Shown: in pieces, positions 1 through 5,774 of the stretch
Numbering within the stretch: position 1 is the stretch's first letter
Layout: each line of letters begins with the position of its first letter
From: a virus
IMG/VR virus record: IMGVR_UViG_3300032287_002032
Coordinates: 1-30,302 of that record
Strand: one strand, 5' to 3'
Length of the DNA stretch: 30,302 bases
Translations under genes and position numbers: made by a program
The notes under the pieces: generated by a model
Database searches by the model: none
What the model was told of the DNA's origin: nothing
The model's input: the letters and a program-made list of their open reading frames with translations, nothing else

Positions 1-44
1 GTGATTGTGATGAATTAGTACAGTTTATTAAGGATCTAATTTAA
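1..44 (+). CDS. 3' end of a gene cut by the window edge
   Basis: Reading from base 3 gives DCDELVQFIKDLI followed by TAA at 42-44, with no stop before it. This could be the acidic C-terminal end of a gene in the same rightward group as the genes that follow. Only 13 codons are visible, so it may equally be chance. No function can be assigned. Confidence 0.35.
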   Translation, partial: DCDELVQFIKDLI

Positions 45-85
45 TATATATTGACCGAAAGTGAAGTCGAAAAGTAGAGACCCCC

Positions 86-114
86 TTGTCAGTACCTGAC
101 ATAAATGCTATAAT
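86..114 (+). promoter_or_regulatory. Leaderless-type promoter with TGTCAG palindrome
   Basis: TTGTCA (86-91), a 17-bp spacer and a perfect TATAAT (109-114) form a canonical vegetative promoter. The gene's ATG lies 6 nt after the -10 box, so the transcript probably begins at or beside the start codon. The -35 region sits inside a perfect inverted repeat, TGTCAG-TAC-CTGACA (87-101). The half-site TGTCAG is the same hexamer that marks the leftward promoters elsewhere in the window, so this could be an operator for the same regulator. Confidence 0.75.
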
Positions 115-120
115 AAATAT

Positions 121-333
121 ATGTTACAGAGCTTAGAAATACCTGATCCATTTACTGCTTTTCGTATAGCAAAATATGCCAAACAAAAGTATGGTGCTCG
201 ATATGACTTCTTTAGCGGTGAATGGGATATGGAATGCGGTGCATGCCAAGAGCCATTAAACGCTCCAACTAAGAAGATATTAACTAAGATCAGGCTATAT
301 CACACTCGTAATGAATGTCTTGGGGGATACTAA
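121..333 (+). CDS. Small Cys-containing protein, leaderless
   Basis: Encodes a 70-residue protein of unknown function. A CGACxxPL motif near residue 40 and a late His and Cys (HTRNEC) suggest a small zinc-binding knuckle. The start follows a strong promoter by only 6 nt and no ribosome binding site is possible, so translation is probably leaderless. It is the first gene of a tightly overlapping rightward set: its TAA shares a base with the next ATG (TAATG). Confidence 0.75.
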   Translation: MLQSLEIPDPFTAFRIAKYAKQKYGARYDFFSGEWDMECGACQEPLNAPTKKILTKIRLYHTRNECLGGY

Positions 334-554
334 TGAGCGATGGCATATGCACTAAGTATGGGCATGACTTTCAACTAGACCTTGATGGTCAGGTTACATG
401 CTATAATTGTGGTGCGATGGATGATGAAATGCAACTGATGCTAGAAGCATGGAAAATAGATCCATATACTCAGGAATTGCTCAGCAGATTAGGTTCTGAC
501 TTTGATGAAAACGGAGTCCCATATTGGGAAAAAGAGGGCTGGGAGCCAAAATGA
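333..554 (+). CDS. Small acidic zinc-ribbon protein
   Basis: Encodes 73 residues, starting MSDGICTKYGH. C6, H11, C24 and C27 (CYNCG) have the spacing of a treble-clef or zinc-ribbon knuckle. The rest is acidic and probably helical. I chose the ATG that overlaps the upstream stop (TAATG) because it has a GGGGGA ribosome binding site 5-6 nt upstream; a longer in-frame start at 315 has none. The 3' end overlaps the next gene. Function unknown. Confidence 0.75.
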   Translation: MSDGICTKYGHDFQLDLDGQVTCYNCGAMDDEMQLMLEAWKIDPYTQELLSRLGSDFDENGVPYWEKEGWEPK

Positions 555-796
555 TGTGGTCATGGGTATTAGCTATTATAGGTGTAACAGGTATCTACTT
601 TGTAGGTAAGAAGACTATATGGGGATGGTTTGTTCTATTATTCAATGAATGTCTTTGGATAGCATATGCCCTAGTAACAAAGCAATATGGATTTATAGCC
701 TCAGCAATAGCATATGCAGCAGTTTATATTAGATCTTATATACACTGGTCAAAAGAGCCAGTAAATGAATTATTAGGCGGGGAGGCCAAGAAATGA
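551..796 (+). CDS. Small membrane protein, about three TM helices
   Basis: An 81-residue hydrophobic protein. Likely membrane segments are residues 3-20, 24-42 and 48-66, with Trp-rich stretches (WGW, LW, HW) and a short charged C-terminus ending GGEAKK. The general look (Trp/Tyr-rich helices, short loops) recalls small PnuC-like phage membrane proteins, but it is far shorter than a PnuC transporter, so I do not call it one. The start ATG overlaps the previous TGA (ATGA), with GGGAG just upstream. Confidence 0.7.
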   Translation: MMWSWVLAIIGVTGIYFVGKKTIWGWFVLLFNECLWIAYALVTKQYGFIASAIAYAAVYIRSYIHWSKEPVNELLGGEAKK

Positions 797-975
797 TAAC
801 AATACTAGCTATACTGATCACATGGTATGCAACTAAGGTATACTATACAAGGTCATTTACCCTTGATATAGAGCAATCTGATCTAATTAAGGCCACATGC
901 CATAAATGTGCTCGAACAGGATATGTTCACCCAGATCAACTTCGTGCTCCATATTACTGTGTGAGTTGTAAATAA
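793..975 (+). CDS. Membrane-anchored zinc-ribbon protein
   Basis: Sixty residues: an N-terminal hydrophobic helix (about 1-15) followed by a soluble part with CHKC and CVSC pairs about 20 residues apart, a typical four-cysteine zinc ribbon. The predicted topology places a small zinc domain at the membrane face. It overlaps the upstream gene by ATGA and the downstream gene by TAATG. GGGGAGG upstream gives a strong ribosome binding site. Function unknown. Confidence 0.75.
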   Translation: MITILAILITWYATKVYYTRSFTLDIEQSDLIKATCHKCARTGYVHPDQLRAPYYCVSCK

Positions 976-1115
976 TGGATAAGTTTCAATCATCCTATGA
1001 GAAGTATGCCAATAAATATGAGGCATATAAGGTAGCATGTACTCAATGCAAGCAACTATATATCAAGCAAGATGATGACCCATTCATATGCCTTACATGC
1101 TCAGCAAGCAAATAG
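975..1115 (+). CDS. 46-residue zinc-ribbon protein
   Basis: Starts at the ATG overlapping the previous TAA and ends at TAG 1113-1115. The protein begins MDKFQSSYEKYANKYEAYK and carries CTQC and CLTC pairs about 18 residues apart, which is a compact zinc ribbon. Two neighbouring genes have the same architecture, so this looks like a small paralogous or convergent set of zinc mini-proteins. Tight coupling to the upstream gene supports it being real. Function unknown. Confidence 0.65.
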   Translation: MDKFQSSYEKYANKYEAYKVACTQCKQLYIKQDDDPFICLTCSASK

Positions 1116-1117
1116 AT

Positions 1118-1282
1118 ATGGCAAAAAAACGGAAGTTCAATTGGGATCAACAGCTTCAATATGCCCAAGAAGCATTAGATAAGAATAAAGCCCTAATAGA
1201 GTCTACATCTAGAGGAACTAATGCAAATAAGGCTTCATCTTGGTCTAGAAGACCATCTAAGAACAAAAGCCCATTGCAATAA
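1118..1282 (+). CDS. Small basic protein
   Basis: A 54-residue protein beginning MAKKRKFNWDQQLQYAQEAL: a lysine/arginine-rich start, a helix, then a Ser/Arg/Lys-rich disordered tail. The charge suggests nucleic acid binding, but no family is recognised. The ATG lies 2 nt after the upstream TAG and has only a weak ribosome binding site, so it probably relies on translational coupling. An in-frame ATG at 1088 exists but would lie inside the previous gene. It is the last gene before the convergent spacer. Confidence 0.6.
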   Translation: MAKKRKFNWDQQLQYAQEALDKNKALIESTSRGTNANKASSWSRRPSKNKSPLQ

Positions 1283-1330
1283 ATTAGCTCCTACCCATTA
1301 TATCCCCCCTCCCTTTATCTCCCTTGTATC

Positions 1331-1350
1331 AGCCTCCTAGAGGCTTATTT
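1331..1350 (+). terminator. Weak rightward terminator
   Basis: AGCCTC-CTA-GAGGCT hairpin followed by TATTT, about 50 nt after the last rightward gene. The stem is only 6 bp and the U tract is short, so this is a modest candidate. Confidence 0.4.
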
Positions 1351-1686
1351 AGTGGAGTATTGTGGAGTAAAGTGGAGAATCATACTATCAATTTAGATCC
1401 AAATACTATCATTATATCTATCTAAACATATCTATGTAATGGAACCCTACCAATTAATGTTCGTAATGTCAATAGCGCCCATATAAAGCATATTGGCCAA
1501 TATTTGTCAATAGATATTCCAGGAAATTTTATTATTTGGTCGTAAAGAGCAATTTTGGCCCATATTTATGGCAAAAAATTCTGTCATATTCTGTATAATT
1601 TGTCTCATATAATGAGATATTCTATACAGATATTGACAGATTTTGATCAATATGTATACAAATTCCAGCGTATTTTTTCATGCGTC

Positions 1687-1717
1687 GTAAAGAAGAAATT
1701 TGGCCCATAAGATGGGC
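1687..1717 (-). terminator. Leftward terminator hairpin
   Basis: On the minus strand GCCCAT-CTT-ATGGGC (1703-1717) is followed by a pyrimidine-rich CAAATTTCTTCTTT tract. It lies about 60 nt beyond the last leftward gene. A weaker cousin of the same element lies near 1550. Confidence 0.5.
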
Positions 1718-1774
1718 ATACAAAAATGGGACATATAGCTAATTAAAGCCATATGCCCCATAGGGGAAGTTATA

Positions 1775-2119
1775 TTAGAATGAATCTAAGTCCATTATGT
1801 ATTTGCTATCTCTTACTCTTGTTTCTTTCAAGGAGTCTATTGTTAGGTTTCTATCCACCGCCCCGTACTTTGCTTCGAGGATGTCGTTGAGAGCATCTGC
1901 CATAAGCAATCCTTCGGATGTGTATCCCTTGTCCCATTCTGACTTTAATCTAAGGGAATTGTATTGAATAATATATCTAACTAGTTCCATTAGCCTGTCT
2001 TGGGTGTATAAGGTATGTTCAGTTGTTAATACGTTTGCCATTACGGCAGGGGAGAAGTTAGCATTGTTTAGATAGTCTGTTAGTTTTTCTGCTGCTTTGA
2101 ATTCGTTCGCTTTAGCCAT
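1775..2119 (-). CDS. Conserved-looking phage protein, unknown
   Basis: Encodes 114 residues, mostly helical and mildly acidic, with no recognised domain, Cys cluster or membrane segment. The start ATG follows an AACGAAAGGCGGAA sequence that supplies the ribosome binding site, and a TGTCAG-N10-TATAAT promoter lies immediately upstream. It is a single-gene transcript and the last gene of the leftward block. Confidence 0.8.
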   Translation of the reverse strand: MAKANEFKAAEKLTDYLNNANFSPAVMANVLTTEHTLYTQDRLMELVRYIIQYNSLRLKSEWDKGYTSEGLLMADALNDILEAKYGAVDRNLTIDSLKETRVRDSKYIMDLDSF

Positions 2120-2140
2120 TGAGTTCCGCCTTTCGTTTCG

Positions 2141-2162
2141 ATTATACCATTGACCACTGACA
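2141..2162 (-). promoter_or_regulatory. TGTCAG-N10-TATAAT promoter
   Basis: On the minus strand TGTCAG (2162-2157), exactly 10 bp, then TATAAT (2146-2141). Transcription would start near 2134 and give a short leader with AACGAAAGG. Member of the leftward promoter family. Confidence 0.7.
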
Positions 2163-2178
2163 TTTGTAAATGAAGCGA

Positions 2179-2219
2179 GGTTCCTCCCCTTTCCCGTTTT
2201 CCCACAGAGAGGAGGAACC
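2179..2219 (-). terminator. Large hairpin after the Lsr2-like gene
   Basis: A perfect 9-bp stem, GGTTCCTCC with GGAGGAACC, encloses 23 nt just downstream of the leftward gene ending at 2234. There is no long U tract, so it may be a U-poor terminator or a stabilising 3' structure. Confidence 0.5.
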
Positions 2220-2233
2220 CCACACTTAGTTTA

Positions 2234-2386
2234 TTACTTGGCGTTCTTCTTGTCTGAGAAGACTACGCCCTCTTGCACAGCTTTGCTGATAACGCCTAGA
2301 GCTGCAGCTGAAAAGCGACCACGCTTGCCCACAGAAATTCCCTGGGTCTTAAGGTATTCACGAGTTGTTGTTGGTGTTGATGTCAT
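2234..2386 (-). CDS. Miniature Lsr2-like DNA-binding protein
   Basis: A 50-residue basic protein. Residues 8-36 resemble the C-terminal DNA-binding domain of actinobacterial Lsr2: a helix (TREYLKTQG), then VGKRGRFSAAAL. R22-G23-R24 matches the minor-groove RGR hook and is followed by a second helix. In Lsr2 this domain reads AT-rich DNA, while a separate N-terminal domain oligomerises; that part is absent here. I chose the ATG at 2386 because it follows AAAGGA by 8 nt and the promoter covers the longer alternative start. Possible roles are silencing or antagonising host xenogeneic silencing. The assignment rests on motif resemblance only. Confidence 0.6.
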   Translation of the reverse strand: MTSTPTTTREYLKTQGISVGKRGRFSAAALGVISKAVQEGVVFSDKKNAK

Positions 2387-2419
2387 TTGTTTGATCCTTT
2401 CTAGATCTTTGTTATATAT

Positions 2420-2448
2420 ATTATAGCCCAAATTCTGGGAATTGTAAA
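2420..2448 (-). promoter_or_regulatory. Canonical promoter of the Lsr2-like gene
   Basis: Minus strand TTTACA (2448-2443), 17 bp, TATAAT (2425-2420). The spacer contains an inverted repeat, CCCA-GAAT-TTGGG. Unlike most leftward promoters it lacks TGTCAG, which suggests separate timing or constitutive expression. Confidence 0.65.
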
Positions 2449-2493
2449 TAGGGTACGTAAAGCAATATTTTTGCCCGTGCCCTTAGATTATGA

Positions 2494-2520
2494 CCGTTAT
2501 GTCCGAATTGTCCATAACGG
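2494..2520 (-). terminator. Hairpin after the 5076-2533 operon
   Basis: An 8-bp perfect stem, CCGTTATG with CATAACGG, with an 11-nt loop, located just after the last gene of the long leftward operon. No U run follows. It could be a terminator or a 3' protective structure. Confidence 0.45.
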
Positions 2521-2532
2521 CCTAACCTATCT

Positions 2533-2718
2533 TTATTTAGTTATACTTTCTAGTTCTACTACGTTATACGGTTCAATCATGTCATCAGTTGGAACTTCTG
2601 TCCAGCCCTCTACAGGAATACGAAGGGCTGACTCCCAAGCAAGGTCGTGAGACTCTGCATTAATGATTACAGAAAACTTCTGCGTTCGGTCCCCGTAGAC
2701 TTGATAGTCTTGTCTCAT
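2533..2718 (-). CDS. Small phage protein, unknown
   Basis: Sixty-one residues beginning MRQDYQVYGDRTQKFSVIINA, a probable small alpha/beta fold with no recognised family. Its ATG overlaps the stop of the upstream gene (ATGA), so it is translationally coupled. It is the last gene of a ten-gene overlapping operon that starts at the Api92-like gene. Confidence 0.75.
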   Translation of the reverse strand: MRQDYQVYGDRTQKFSVIINAESHDLAWESALRIPVEGWTEVPTDDMIEPYNVVELESITK

Positions 2719-2852
2719 AGTTCCACCTGCTCTATCCTATCTTGAATTAGTTTAGCAATGATGTTGTGTGCCTCGATGTTTTCTGTTTCGGACCCACCCC
2801 ACAAAAGCTTTTGGGCTGTACTTAACTGATCATTAATATACTTATCACTCAT
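2715..2852 (-). CDS. 45-residue helical protein
   Basis: Begins MSDKYINDQLSTAQKLLWGG and is predicted to be two helices with an acidic character. I chose the ATG at 2852, which overlaps the upstream gene's stop by 8 nt; longer in-frame starts would lie inside the Asp/Glu repeat of that gene in another frame. It overlaps the downstream gene by ATGA. Unknown function. Confidence 0.65.
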   Translation of the reverse strand: MSDKYINDQLSTAQKLLWGGSETENIEAHNIIAKLIQDRIEQVEL

Positions 2853-3168
2853 CTTCATCTTCGTCCTCCTCTTCTTCATCTTCCTCAAACATTGTGTCCA
2901 CAATGTAGTCACGATTCATCATCCATTCAAGAACGTCATCGTTGTGCTGTTCGGCACCGTACTCCAAGGAGAACCCCTGACCAGCCTCCACAGCCTCACA
3001 GAGGTGGTCCCACATCTCATCTATGGTGCAGTTCTGCTTGTAGGTCTCATCCTCAAAGATGTTGTTGATTGTGGACCATGTCCATAGCCATACCAATGAT
3101 AGGCCAAGGTCGGTGGTGTCTAGAATCTCTAAACACTTGTTTAGTTTATCTTTATCTTCAGGCTTCAT
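2845..3168 (-). CDS. Acidic-tailed small protein
   Basis: A 107-residue protein with a Trp-rich middle (WLWTW) and a striking C-terminal tail of about 13 consecutive Asp/Glu residues. Such tails occur in DNA mimics and in proteins that bind basic partners, but nothing identifies a partner here. The ATG at 3168 follows GGAG by 7 nt inside the end of the upstream gene; a TTG two codons earlier has worse spacing. Confidence 0.7.
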   Translation of the reverse strand: MKPEDKDKLNKCLEILDTTDLGLSLVWLWTWSTINNIFEDETYKQNCTIDEMWDHLCEAVEAGQGFSLEYGAEQHNDDVLEWMMNRDYIVDTMFEEDEEEEDEDEDE

Positions 3169-3448
3169 TAGCAAACTCCAAATCTATTTTTGCTTGAATT
3201 GCAAATGATAGTTCATATGTTAGTTGATATAGTTCTACTAGAGTATCTAGTCGACCTTCACATTCTGTTCGGACCATAGAATCCATTGCCTCCTCAGACA
3301 ACTCCTCTTGTTCTAATGCGTCTTTTAAATCTTGCTCGGCAATAAGCATTAGGTTCTTTAGTTCACCGTGCATTATATCTAATCCACTAACACCTGCATT
3401 GACCAAGCGTTGCAAATGGGGCGGGAGCCCAATGTCTTCTGAGTTCAT
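3158..3448 (-). CDS. Small acidic helical protein
   Basis: About 96 residues, starting MNSEDIGLPPHLQRL, largely helical and Glu-rich, with no recognised domain. The ATG at 3448 overlaps the upstream stop as ATGA and has AAGAG 7 nt upstream; an ATG two codons earlier is possible but is too close to that site. An AACGAAAAG sequence precedes it even though no promoter is present, which suggests that the motif acts in translation. Confidence 0.7.
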   Translation of the reverse strand: MNSEDIGLPPHLQRLVNAGVSGLDIMHGELKNLMLIAEQDLKDALEQEELSEEAMDSMVRTECEGRLDTLVELYQLTYELSFAIQAKIDLEFANEA

Positions 3449-3606
3449 CGGCATACTCTTTTCGTTGTGTAGTAATAGAATGTATATGCTTTGCTATGAG
3501 TATCTTTAACCTGATACCTCTTGTATGTACAAACTCGTGCTTCCGCAGGGGCGGAAGTAATAGGAAGTAGTCCCATTACCATAATTGCTATAAGTAACTT
3601 CTTCAT
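3445..3606 (-). CDS. Small secreted peptide with signal sequence
   Basis: Encodes 53 residues. The N-terminus MKKLLIAIMVMGLLPITSA followed by PAEA is a textbook Sec signal peptide with a predicted cleavage after AEA near residue 23. The mature part would be about 30 residues, basic and Tyr-rich, with two cysteines (RVCTYKRY ... KRVCR) placed to form one disulfide. A good AACGAAAGG ribosome binding site precedes it. It overlaps its neighbours as TAATG and ATGA. Export suggests action at the cell surface or periphery, for example on other phages or the envelope; the function itself is unknown. Confidence 0.7.
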   Translation of the reverse strand: MKKLLIAIMVMGLLPITSAPAEARVCTYKRYQVKDTHSKAYTFYYYTTKRVCR

Positions 3607-3812
3607 TAATATACCCTTTCGTTATCAATCATTATATCAGAGGCCACTGACAAAATATGTTCCATAGTATCAATGGCACCCATATAATAACTATCTGATT
3701 CGAAGTATTCATCTTCAGGAATAGGAATATTATTTCTAGCATCTTCTAAATCTTGTTCTAAACTAATCTTATGTATCTTTAGATACTCCATAAAATGTGA
3801 TGACTTAGTCAA
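3606..3812 (-). CDS. Small acidic protein with probable TTG start
   Basis: Sixty-eight residues from a TTG start that overlaps the upstream gene's end and has GGAGG 6 nt upstream. An ATG further upstream at 3848 lacks any ribosome binding site and would lie inside the neighbouring gene. The product is acidic and helical (SLEQDLEDARNNIPIPEDEY...). Unknown function, middle of the operon. Confidence 0.6.
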   Translation of the reverse strand: MTKSSHFMEYLKIHKISLEQDLEDARNNIPIPEDEYFESDSYYMGAIDTMEHILSVASDIMIDNERVY

Positions 3813-3978
3813 AGTAACCCTCCGCCCAAAGCCCCTGGAGGAAGTCATTTGTTTTTAACAAACCTTCAGTTAATATTGACTTGTCCATTAAATCGGACGG
3901 GGTCCTAAGATAAAATAACTTAGCGTCATGTACTGAGTTAATCATCTCATCAAGATCTGTTTTAGTATAACCTAGCAT
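3805..3978 (-). CDS. 57-residue phage protein
   Basis: Begins MLGYTKTDLDEMINSVHDAK and ends LWAEGYFD. The ATG overlaps the end of the upstream gene (TGCTAG) with GGAGG 9 nt before it, and its own end encloses the ribosome binding site and TTG of the next gene. This tight interlock supports it as a gene although it is short. No family recognised. Confidence 0.65.
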   Translation of the reverse strand: MLGYTKTDLDEMINSVHDAKLFYLRTPSDLMDKSILTEGLLKTNDFLQGLWAEGYFD

Positions 3979-4118
3979 TCTATTGCCTCCATATATTTAA
4001 GCATAGTATTAAGTGTTATGTGAATATAACAATCACAATCATCTGATGTGTCTCTGTCGTCAAAATGACTTAAGTTGTCATCATACATATAGTCAAGTAG
4101 TTCCTGTGATGTAATCAT
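3972..4118 (-). CDS. 48-residue acidic protein
   Basis: Begins MITSQELLDYMYDDNLSHFDD, with an Asp-rich DDRDTSDDCDC segment and a helical end. Starts in an ATGA overlap with the previous gene and has GAGGAAG upstream. It could bind metal through Asp/Cys, but that is speculation. Unknown function. Confidence 0.65.
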   Translation of the reverse strand: MITSQELLDYMYDDNLSHFDDRDTSDDCDCYIHITLNTMLKYMEAIEC

Positions 4119-4342
4119 TCTTCCTCACATTCTAAATAGTATTGGTCACCTGCATTTAAATCATAGAATAGATTAAATCTACCTTTTAAGTAATTGCTGT
4201 CGGACATTTCTGCAAATCTATAATCTGCAAATATTTGTCCTTCATCTAAATTAGCATTAACCCAATCTTCGACAAGCATTTCTCCTATCTCAGAATATGT
4301 TGCGTCTATTAACATTTGGTTTTCATTCTCTAGAAAACTCAT
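4115..4342 (-). CDS. 75-residue acidic phage protein
   Basis: Very acidic throughout, starting MSFLENENQMLIDATYSEIGEMLVEDWV and ending YYLECEEE. No domain recognised. Its ATG overlaps the stop of the Api92-like gene (ATGA), so the two are translationally coupled. Confidence 0.75.
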   Translation of the reverse strand: MSFLENENQMLIDATYSEIGEMLVEDWVNANLDEGQIFADYRFAEMSDSNYLKGRFNLFYDLNAGDQYYLECEEE

Positions 4343-5076
4343 TCGGTTCCCACCTTTCTATATTCGGGCACTTTAGTTTCTAAGTATATAGCATGGGTCT
4401 GACATTTTGCTACAGCCTCTAGGTCTGCCTCGCCAAGCCAGTTGCAGTTGCCACAGATTTCTCCGCAATCTTCTTCGCAGTACTCCATTTGGTCGGTTGC
4501 ATCACAATCACGACACATGTTGTCGTATTCTGATTCTGAGATAACTTCTCCACGGAGGAATTCCATTTCTCCACCCCAGCCTGTTTCTTCTTCATATGAT
4601 AAAGTAAATAGTAGTGTTGGGTATTGTGCAGATAGTTTAGATATAGCCCCAAGAGGTCGTGACCATGCAGTATTAAAGTTGTAATGAACTACATAGTTCT
4701 CACCGTTCTCGGCTTCCTCAATAGTTGTATCAGGATACTTATTGTCTTCTGCTACAGCCACATCCCATTTAGTTCCCCACTCACGCACATTGAAGTTGTA
4801 CCAGTCATTGGTCTCAAACTTCATTGCCTCAGAAAAATCGGTGGAACGAGGAGGTTGTCCATGATATACCTCATCAGTAATACCAGCATCTCTATAGTTA
4901 TATATATTATGAAAAGCAAAGATAGGATTAACATACTTAGTCTGCTTGACATCATATGCTAAATCACCTACTGCATTGATAGAATAAACAAATGGCTTAT
5001 TCATTTGCTTGATTAGAGATTTTACTTGCTCAGGATTACCTTCAATTGTTAATCCGTTATACACCCAGTTTGGCAT
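4339..5076 (-). CDS. Api92-like / DUF1281-type phage protein
   Basis: A 245-residue protein. The N-terminus MPNWVYNGLTIEGNPEQVKSL is the hallmark start of Api92-like proteins of phages and mobile elements, which have a ferredoxin-like fold of unknown biochemical role. A PLGAISKLSAQYPTLLFTLSYEEETGWGGE segment matches the family's later core (visible in two halves here: the Leu/Ser-rich strand and the Glu-rich GWGGE turn). The C-terminus carries a Cys-rich cluster (CRDC, CEEDC, CGNC) that probably binds zinc. I set the start at 5076 because the promoter and AACGAAAGGATA ribosome binding site lie inside any longer reading. First gene of a ten-gene operon. Confidence 0.8.
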   Translation of the reverse strand: MPNWVYNGLTIEGNPEQVKSLIKQMNKPFVYSINAVGDLAYDVKQTKYVNPIFAFHNIYNYRDAGITDEVYHGQPPRSTDFSEAMKFETNDWYNFNVREWGTKWDVAVAEDNKYPDTTIEEAENGENYVVHYNFNTAWSRPLGAISKLSAQYPTLLFTLSYEEETGWGGEMEFLRGEVISESEYDNMCRDCDATDQMEYCEEDCGEICGNCNWLGEADLEAVAKCQTHAIYLETKVPEYRKVGTE

Positions 5077-5104
5077 ATTTATATCCTTTCGTTGATATGT
5101 TCTA

Positions 5105-5126
5105 ATTATACAATGGACCACTGACA
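5105..5126 (-). promoter_or_regulatory. TGTCAG-N10-TATAAT promoter
   Basis: Minus strand TGTCAG (5126-5121), 10 bp, TATAAT (5110-5105). It drives the ten-gene operon. Two CRP-like palindromes lie 20-80 bp upstream of it. Confidence 0.7.
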
Positions 5127-5144
5127 AATGGAATAGAATTGGCA

Positions 5145-5187
5145 TGTGATACATGCCACATGATTCAGCTTTGTGGTCAAGATCACA
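5145..5187. promoter_or_regulatory. Two degenerate CRP/GlxR-type boxes
   Basis: TGTGATACATGCCACA (5145-5160) and TGTGGTCAAGATCACA (5172-5187) each differ at one position from TGTGA-N6-TCACA. The first is also the core of a palindrome, GGCATGT-GAT-ACATGCC. Confidence 0.5.
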
Positions 5188-5252
5188 CAAAATCCTGGGA
5201 AATGTATTTGACATTCGTAAAAACAATATGCTACCCTCAAGTCTTTGCGGGC

Positions 5253-5282
5253 AAAAGAAAACCCCCAGCTATAAGCTGGGGG
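5253..5282 (-). terminator. Strong intrinsic terminator, leftward
   Basis: Minus strand CCCCCAGCT-TAT-AGCTGGGGG, a 9-bp GC-rich stem with a tight loop, followed by TTTTCTTTT. One of the clearest factor-independent terminators in the window. Confidence 0.85.
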
Positions 5283-5400
5283 TATGAATATGGCTGCTGA
5301 TTTCCAACGAAAGAAATAAACCGCTTTACTTAGCGCCTGGCCATGAAGACTAAATAGACGCACCATTTCATTTCTATATTAAAACCAGGACCAAAGTCCT
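5253..5400 (-). ncRNA. Candidate structured RNA of about 150 nt
   Basis: A -10-like TATAAT with an extended TGG element overlaps the stop codon of the gene at 5408, and a strong terminator ends at 5253. Between them there is no convincing gene: the longest reading, MKWCVYLVFMARR, has no ribosome binding site. Small hairpins such as AGGAC-TTTG-GTCCT and CGCT-AAGTAA-AGCG are present. It may be an independent small RNA, or just a long 3' untranslated region of the upstream gene. The rest of 5077-5407 holds promoter and CRP-like sites. Confidence 0.4.
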
Positions 5401-5406
5401 AGTACT

Positions 5407-5412
5407 ATTATA
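5407..5412 (-). promoter_or_regulatory. Extended -10 element before the candidate RNA
   Basis: Minus strand ATGGTATAAT: a perfect -10 hexamer preceded by TG-N. No clear -35 box is visible at 16-18 bp and no TGTCAG at 10 bp. Confidence 0.4.
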
Positions 5413-5773
5413 CCATAACTAGTCGACTGTATTTATCTACGAATGCTGCGAGGGACGAGGTAAACACTACCGTGCTCAGGTCCTCTTCATACAATGTAAA
5501 CGTTTGATTGGACCAATCAATTACGGGCACCTTATGCTCATTATCTCCTAATTGATTAATGTAGATACCCCAGCCTGTTTTCTCAGTCCAGTCTTCTCCA
5601 ATTAGATTAGATATAGCAATACGTGTTGCATATGATTCATCCTGCCAGCGAGGCTCTGCAGCCTGCACAGCATTGGCCAACTTGGCTAGCATATTATGCC
5701 CAGCCCAGTGTCCATATAGAAATACTACATTTTCCTTGGAATCTCTGAATCCAAAGTTTGCTCTGTCACCCAT
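5408..5773 (-). CDS. Phage protein, GDRANFGF family look
   Basis: A 121-residue protein. The start MGDRANFGFRDSKENVVFLYGHWAGHNMLAKLANAV and the later GWGIYINQLGDNEHKVPVIDW give a compact alpha/beta fold that I recognise as a recurring phage hypothetical, but I cannot name a function. It is coupled to the DUF7455-like gene (TAA then ATG within 2 nt), with a GGCGGAA ribosome binding site. Confidence 0.8.
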   Translation of the reverse strand: MGDRANFGFRDSKENVVFLYGHWAGHNMLAKLANAVQAAEPRWQDESYATRIAISNLIGEDWTEKTGWGIYINQLGDNEHKVPVIDWSNQTFTLYEEDLSTVVFTSSLAAFVDKYSRLVMV

Positions 5774-5774
5774 T

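Larger units (their letters stand above)
1283..1774. other. Convergent gene-free spacer
   Basis: No credible gene is visible in this 492-bp AT-rich stretch between the rightward and leftward gene blocks. It holds a run of GTGGAG units (three within about 30 bp from 1352), candidate terminators for both directions, a palindrome TCTCAT-ATA-ATGAGA near 1613, and two copies of a CGTAAAG...TTTGGCCCAT element (from about 1540 and 1686). A related element lies near 2453. The AT-richness and symmetry would suit an origin or a transcription end zone, but I cannot tell which. Confidence 0.6.
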
